A stretch of DNA of 64,000 nucleotides. It comes from Bicyclus anynana. Taxonomy: Eukaryota; Arthropoda; Insecta; Lepidoptera; Nymphalidae. A model generated the notes under the pieces. It did not search any database. It saw only the letters and a list, made by a program, of their open reading frames with translations, and was not told the origin of the DNA. Numbering within the stretch: position 1 is the first letter of the stretch; each line of letters starts with the position of its first letter. Shown here one piece after another: positions 61,201 to 64,000 of this stretch. The position numbers and the translations under genes are program-made. The stretch is taken from positions 6,046,501 through 6,110,500 of the forward strand of contig NC_069086.1 in NCBI RefSeq assembly GCF_947172395.1, given 5' to 3'.

Positions 61201-63536
61201 TCCAATGGCCTAGCACCTTTATCGTTAAGGAACTCATCAATCGTGTAGTAACCTCGACTAAGTAAATGTTTTTTAACACATTGCTTAAAGTTGTGCATTG
61301 GCAAGTCCATCACAGTCAAACAAACTTAGACCAATAAGCTAGTTGCAGTGGCGTAAACAGGGCTGTGCCACCGGTGCCCAGACACGGCGTAGACTCTCGG
61401 GAGCGCAAGAATAGACAGAATAAAGCATCAGAATGGGCAACGCATTTGCAGTAGTGAACCTGCGTTTGAGTTTTAGTGAGTGAGACACAGTGGATGGTAT
61501 GATAGACAAAGGGTCTACCTAAATAGGGCGCAGTTGTAGAAGCTTTCACAGGGCGCGGAAAAGGCTATTTACGGCACTGGCTAGTTGGAACTTTTTTTTA
61601 AATACTCTTAAATAGTTCTAATAGTTCACTATTATTCTACTAGACTGAAAAAAAAATTTCATATTTTTTTTACCATATTTATCAAACATATTTTTTCGAG
61701 ACATGATTACATGAAAATTTTAGTTTTTAAATATGTTTTTGACAATACATAGCCAAAACGCCTGCCGGCCATGACAGTCTATATTTGACGTCACTTTAAT
61801 AAATCCCATACAAATGAAGCGTTTGACAAAAAAATTAGTTAACAATTAGTTCGACAAATAATTGATACATCAAAAGTGTGTTAGTGACGTCACAAAATGG
61901 ACAACAGCGTTTTTGACGTTTGGAAAATTTGAAAAAATTCGTGATATTTTAATTAAGTTTTACGGAGGAAGGCTATTGGGCTATATATTATCCCTGTAAT
62001 CCTACGGGAACGAGAACCACGCGGGTGAAACCGCACGGCGTGAGCTAGTATTTGATATCTGTGGTCCATACCAAGTCCACTTGCAGTCGGCGTAGTAGCC
62101 CTTGTGCGGCGGCGCCAGCGCGTGGCGGCACAGCGCCGACAGCAGGCGCAGCCACTCGGCGCGCTCCACGCAGTTGCTCGCTTGCACGAACAGCACGCGC
62201 TCGCGGTGCACTGCACACGAGAATTAACACTCAAGCTCATCTCTCTCTCTCTCTCTCTCTCTAAAACTCATCATGATCAACCCATATTCAGCTCACTGCT
62301 ATGCTGCTACTGCCGAGCGAGTCTCCTCTCAGAATGAGAGGGGTTAGGCCAATAGTACCACGCTGGCCCAATGCGGATTGGCAGACTTCACACACGCAGA
62401 GAATTAAGAAAATTTTCTGGTACGCAGGTTTCCTCACGATGTTTTCCTTCACCGTTTGAGACACGTGATATTTAATTTCTGCACATAACTGCAAAGTTGG
62501 AGGTGCATGCCCCTGACCGGATTCGAACCGGAATCCGGAATCGGAGGCAGAGGTCATATCCACTGGGCTATCACGGCTCTCAAGTTTACTCACTAGTTAT
62601 TTATTATGTAAGTTTTCAAAACTGTTGTTTGCTGACGCAAGGTTTGTATTTCGTGCGCTTTTGACCTTCTGTTACAAGTTCCTGAATTACAGGTGGTACA
62701 TACATTCATTATGTATGTTATTGTAGAGGTATCAGTGTTGGTATAAATAAGAGGGTATTTGATGTCTTGAGCTCAGTTGTTTGTAAGGCAGCGTATACAC
62801 CGTCACGCTGCCAGTCGTATTACTGATTTTGAGCTGTAATTATTGTTCATCACAAGTTGTTTAGTGTGAGCACGGACAACATGTCGGGCAGGGAAGGTGA
62901 ATGTTTTTGCATTCTGAAGGGATTCTTTAAACCTACTCTCAAGGTCGCAAATAAAGAATTTCTAACTTGTGAGTAGTTACTGTTATCGCCGCGTAGACCG
63001 CTTTTTTTACATGTTTTTAATAAATAGTGTAGGAAATAGTAGTGTGTGACGGATATATCGCTCGATCTCGTATTGGCTTCAGTGTGCTCGTGGCGTTTGA
63101 GCCGTACACATCTCTTGTTGTGTAATTCTTCATGGGTTACTTGGGATAGGAGGGTAGTGACTTGAGTGGAAAAGGGGACAGATATCTGTCAAAGGCGTCT
63201 TTAACCCTACGCACATAGTTCACAAATACGTGACTTCACTCAAGGTCATTCTCTGCCATTCTAGGGTCTTACTTTGGTTACAGTTTGATTTGTTATTAAA
63301 TTGTCCTGACAAGTGTTGTGAATCATAACCTTTGTTCGACATTAGTTTTCTTATATTTGTAATCACTTTTGAGACCTATAATATTACCTATCTGGAATAT
63401 GTTATTGGCGTCGAGCGGCGCGCCGGCGGGCGGGCAGTCGACGGGCACGACGCTCAGCACGCCCGCCAGCGCCAGCCGGTGCGCGCCGCGCGCGCCCGCG
63501 CCTTTCGCGCCGCACCGCGACCACGACAGCTCGCCG
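58267..63536 (-). CDS. Gap1: Ras GTPase-activating protein Gap1 (GAP1/RASA3 family), C-terminal exons
   Basis: Minus-strand exons: 63536-63388, 62210-62072, 60939-60761, 60196-60064 and 59680-58267; phase is kept at each GT-AG junction. The 5' part with C2 and RasGAP domains lies beyond the window. Visible here are the PH domain (LALAGVLSVVPVD, NNIFQIVHRERVLFVQASN, AEWLRLLSALC) and, formed only across the 62072/60939 junction, a Btk zinc motif (HKGYYADCKWTCCG). Next is the family helix block (TLALRLDPARDLQRLHALL, AVTLRELQKIMFDLEHRHC, YRRSLARETKYGSK). The last exon is a 471-residue Ser/Pro-rich tail with RPARPPKPARLSP, APPAVPPRV and KKKPKPPED, possible SH3 ligands. Gap1 proteins switch off Ras at the plasma membrane downstream of receptor tyrosine kinases; PH-Btk targets phosphoinositides. 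The ATG at 59694 lies inside the intron and is not a start. Confidence 0.92.
60497..60757 (-). mobile_element. SINE family 2, copy 1, abutting a Gap1 splice donor
   Basis: On the minus strand: GACTCACGACCAAACATGAC, GATGTCCTGGGTTCGATCCC (B box), then the CGGCTGGGCTGATTGAGG body. The same family is at 63808-64000. Its head reaches within a few bases of the GT at 60759-60760 that ends the Gap1 exon 60761-60939. Confidence 0.8.
61332..61582. mobile_element. MITE-like inverted-repeat element
   Basis: The left end CTAGTTGCAGTGGCGTAAAC and the reverse complement of the right end (AACTAGCCAGTGCCGTAAAT) match with few differences. It is about 250 bp, in a Gap1 intron. Confidence 0.65.
61962..62050 (-). 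mobile_element. Fragment of the ACTAGCTGACGCC repeat next to a Gap1 exon
   Basis: Reverse complement of the 12477 and 27361 family (CACGCGGGTGAAACCGC, GAGCTAGTA end). It lies 22 bp from the exon 62072-62210. Confidence 0.7.
62241..62262 (+). repeat. CT microsatellite
   Basis: Eleven CT units, about 30 bp upstream (minus strand) of the 62210 acceptor; on the Gap1 strand it reads (AG)n. Confidence 0.9.
62277..62581 (-). mobile_element. tRNA-derived SINE, copy 3
   Basis: On the minus strand it begins GAGAGCCGTGATAGCCCAGTGG-like (A box TAGCCCAGTGG) with a B box GGTTCGAATCC. The tail includes GAGAGGAGACTCGCTCGG. It lies in a Gap1 intron. Confidence 0.85.
62742..62777 (+). promoter_or_regulatory. 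Possible plus-strand core promoter inside a Gap1 intron
   Basis: TATAAATA at 62742-62749 and an arthropod initiator-like TCAGT at 62773-62777 are spaced as in a canonical TATA-Inr promoter, antisense to Gap1. Downstream, ATG at 62881 opens a 31-codon frame (MSGREGECFC...), and at 63135-63260 sequence related to the dispersed repeat 19860-20060 follows. It may be the 5' end of a retroelement. Motif evidence only. Confidence 0.4.
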
Positions 63537-63768
63537 CTGCAACGATCATGAGCACAATTCACAACTATTATCTAATTGAAGGATAATTATTGAAGGATAA
63601 TCATCAAATTTAACATTGATTTTAATTTAATTTTCACATCACAACACACTTCCTTGAACCGTCCGATATCAGATAGCCTTGTCTCGTTTCTTTACAAAGT
63701 TTATGCTTAGGTTTACTCTTTTTTGAGAGAATGTGACAAATGCTGTGAATTTCTCTTTCTATGTTCAA

Positions 63769-63792
63769 AATATATATATATATATATATATA
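63769..63792. repeat. TA microsatellite
   Basis: Alternating AT run in the Gap1 intron upstream of the 63536 exon. Confidence 0.9.
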
Positions 63793-63807
63793 TTTTTTTA
63801 TTTTATT

Positions 63808-64000
63808 ACAAGTTAGCCCTTGACTTCTTGAAAATCCACACCCCTTTTGGTTTCTACACGGCATCGTACCGGAACGCTAAATCGCTTGGCGGTACGTCTT
63901 TGCCGGTAGTGTGGTAACTAGCCACGGCGGAAGCCTCCCACCAGCCAGACCTGGACTAATTAAGAAAATCTCAATCTGCCCAGCCGGGGATTGAACCCAG
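63808..64000 (-). mobile_element. SINE family 2, copy 2 (runs off the window)
   Basis: Minus strand: CTGGGTTCAATCCCCGGCTG at the window edge, then GGCTAGTTACCACAC and CGGTACGATGCCGTG. Same orientation as copy 1. Confidence 0.8.

Overview
The window is eukaryotic nuclear DNA, most probably from a moth or butterfly (Lepidoptera). The genes are split by many short introns. The spacers are AT-rich and crowded with tRNA-derived SINEs, tails of RTE-like LINEs, MITEs and the interspersed fragments typical of lepidopteran genomes. Species cannot be read from the sequence. No rRNA, true tRNA gene or CRISPR array was seen.

Six protein-coding genes were rebuilt exon by exon, checking reading phase across every junction. 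(1) 654-26278, plus: the C-terminal 26 exons (about 1,318 residues) of Mediator subunit 12 (kohtalo); its 5' part lies left of the window. (2) 29422-44261, plus: a complete 10-exon mitochondrial replicative helicase Twinkle (657 aa). (3) 46626-48776, minus: an intronless 716-aa protein with an N-terminal RUN domain and a C-terminal Rubicon-homology zinc domain, PLEKHM1/Rubicon-like. (4) 49993-51233, plus: a four-exon, 171-aa predicted secreted CULT (cereblon-type) protein. (5) 52178-53821, minus: a three-exon, 406-aa mRNA-export adaptor resembling UIF/FYTTD1. (6) 58267-63536, minus: the C-terminal five-plus exons of the Ras GTPase-activating protein Gap1 (PH-Btk module and long tail), continuing beyond the right edge. 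The six are unrelated housekeeping or signalling genes. Genes 3 and 4 are divergently transcribed and share a 1.2 kb promoter interval.

The most striking structures are non-genic. A 3.86 kb LTR retrotransposon (40008-43862) with two apparently identical 332-bp LTRs sits 10 bp past a Twinkle splice donor. It keeps one uninterrupted 871-codon gag-protease frame although the core of reverse transcriptase and most of RNase H and integrase have been removed in frame. An 821-bp foldback palindrome (49025-49845) with 292-bp arms fills the divergent promoter between genes 3 and 4. A MITE family of about 300 bp is present three times, each copy with a perfect 8-bp target duplication. Twinkle has two GC-AG introns and a decayed duplicate of one exon. 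Med12 carries duplicated splice-site segments, and several mobile elements lie within a few tens of bases of splice sites.

The spacers 26279-29421, 44262-46625, 51234-52177 and 53822-58266 hold UTR-like AT-rich sequence and repeats; no further gene was recognised in them.
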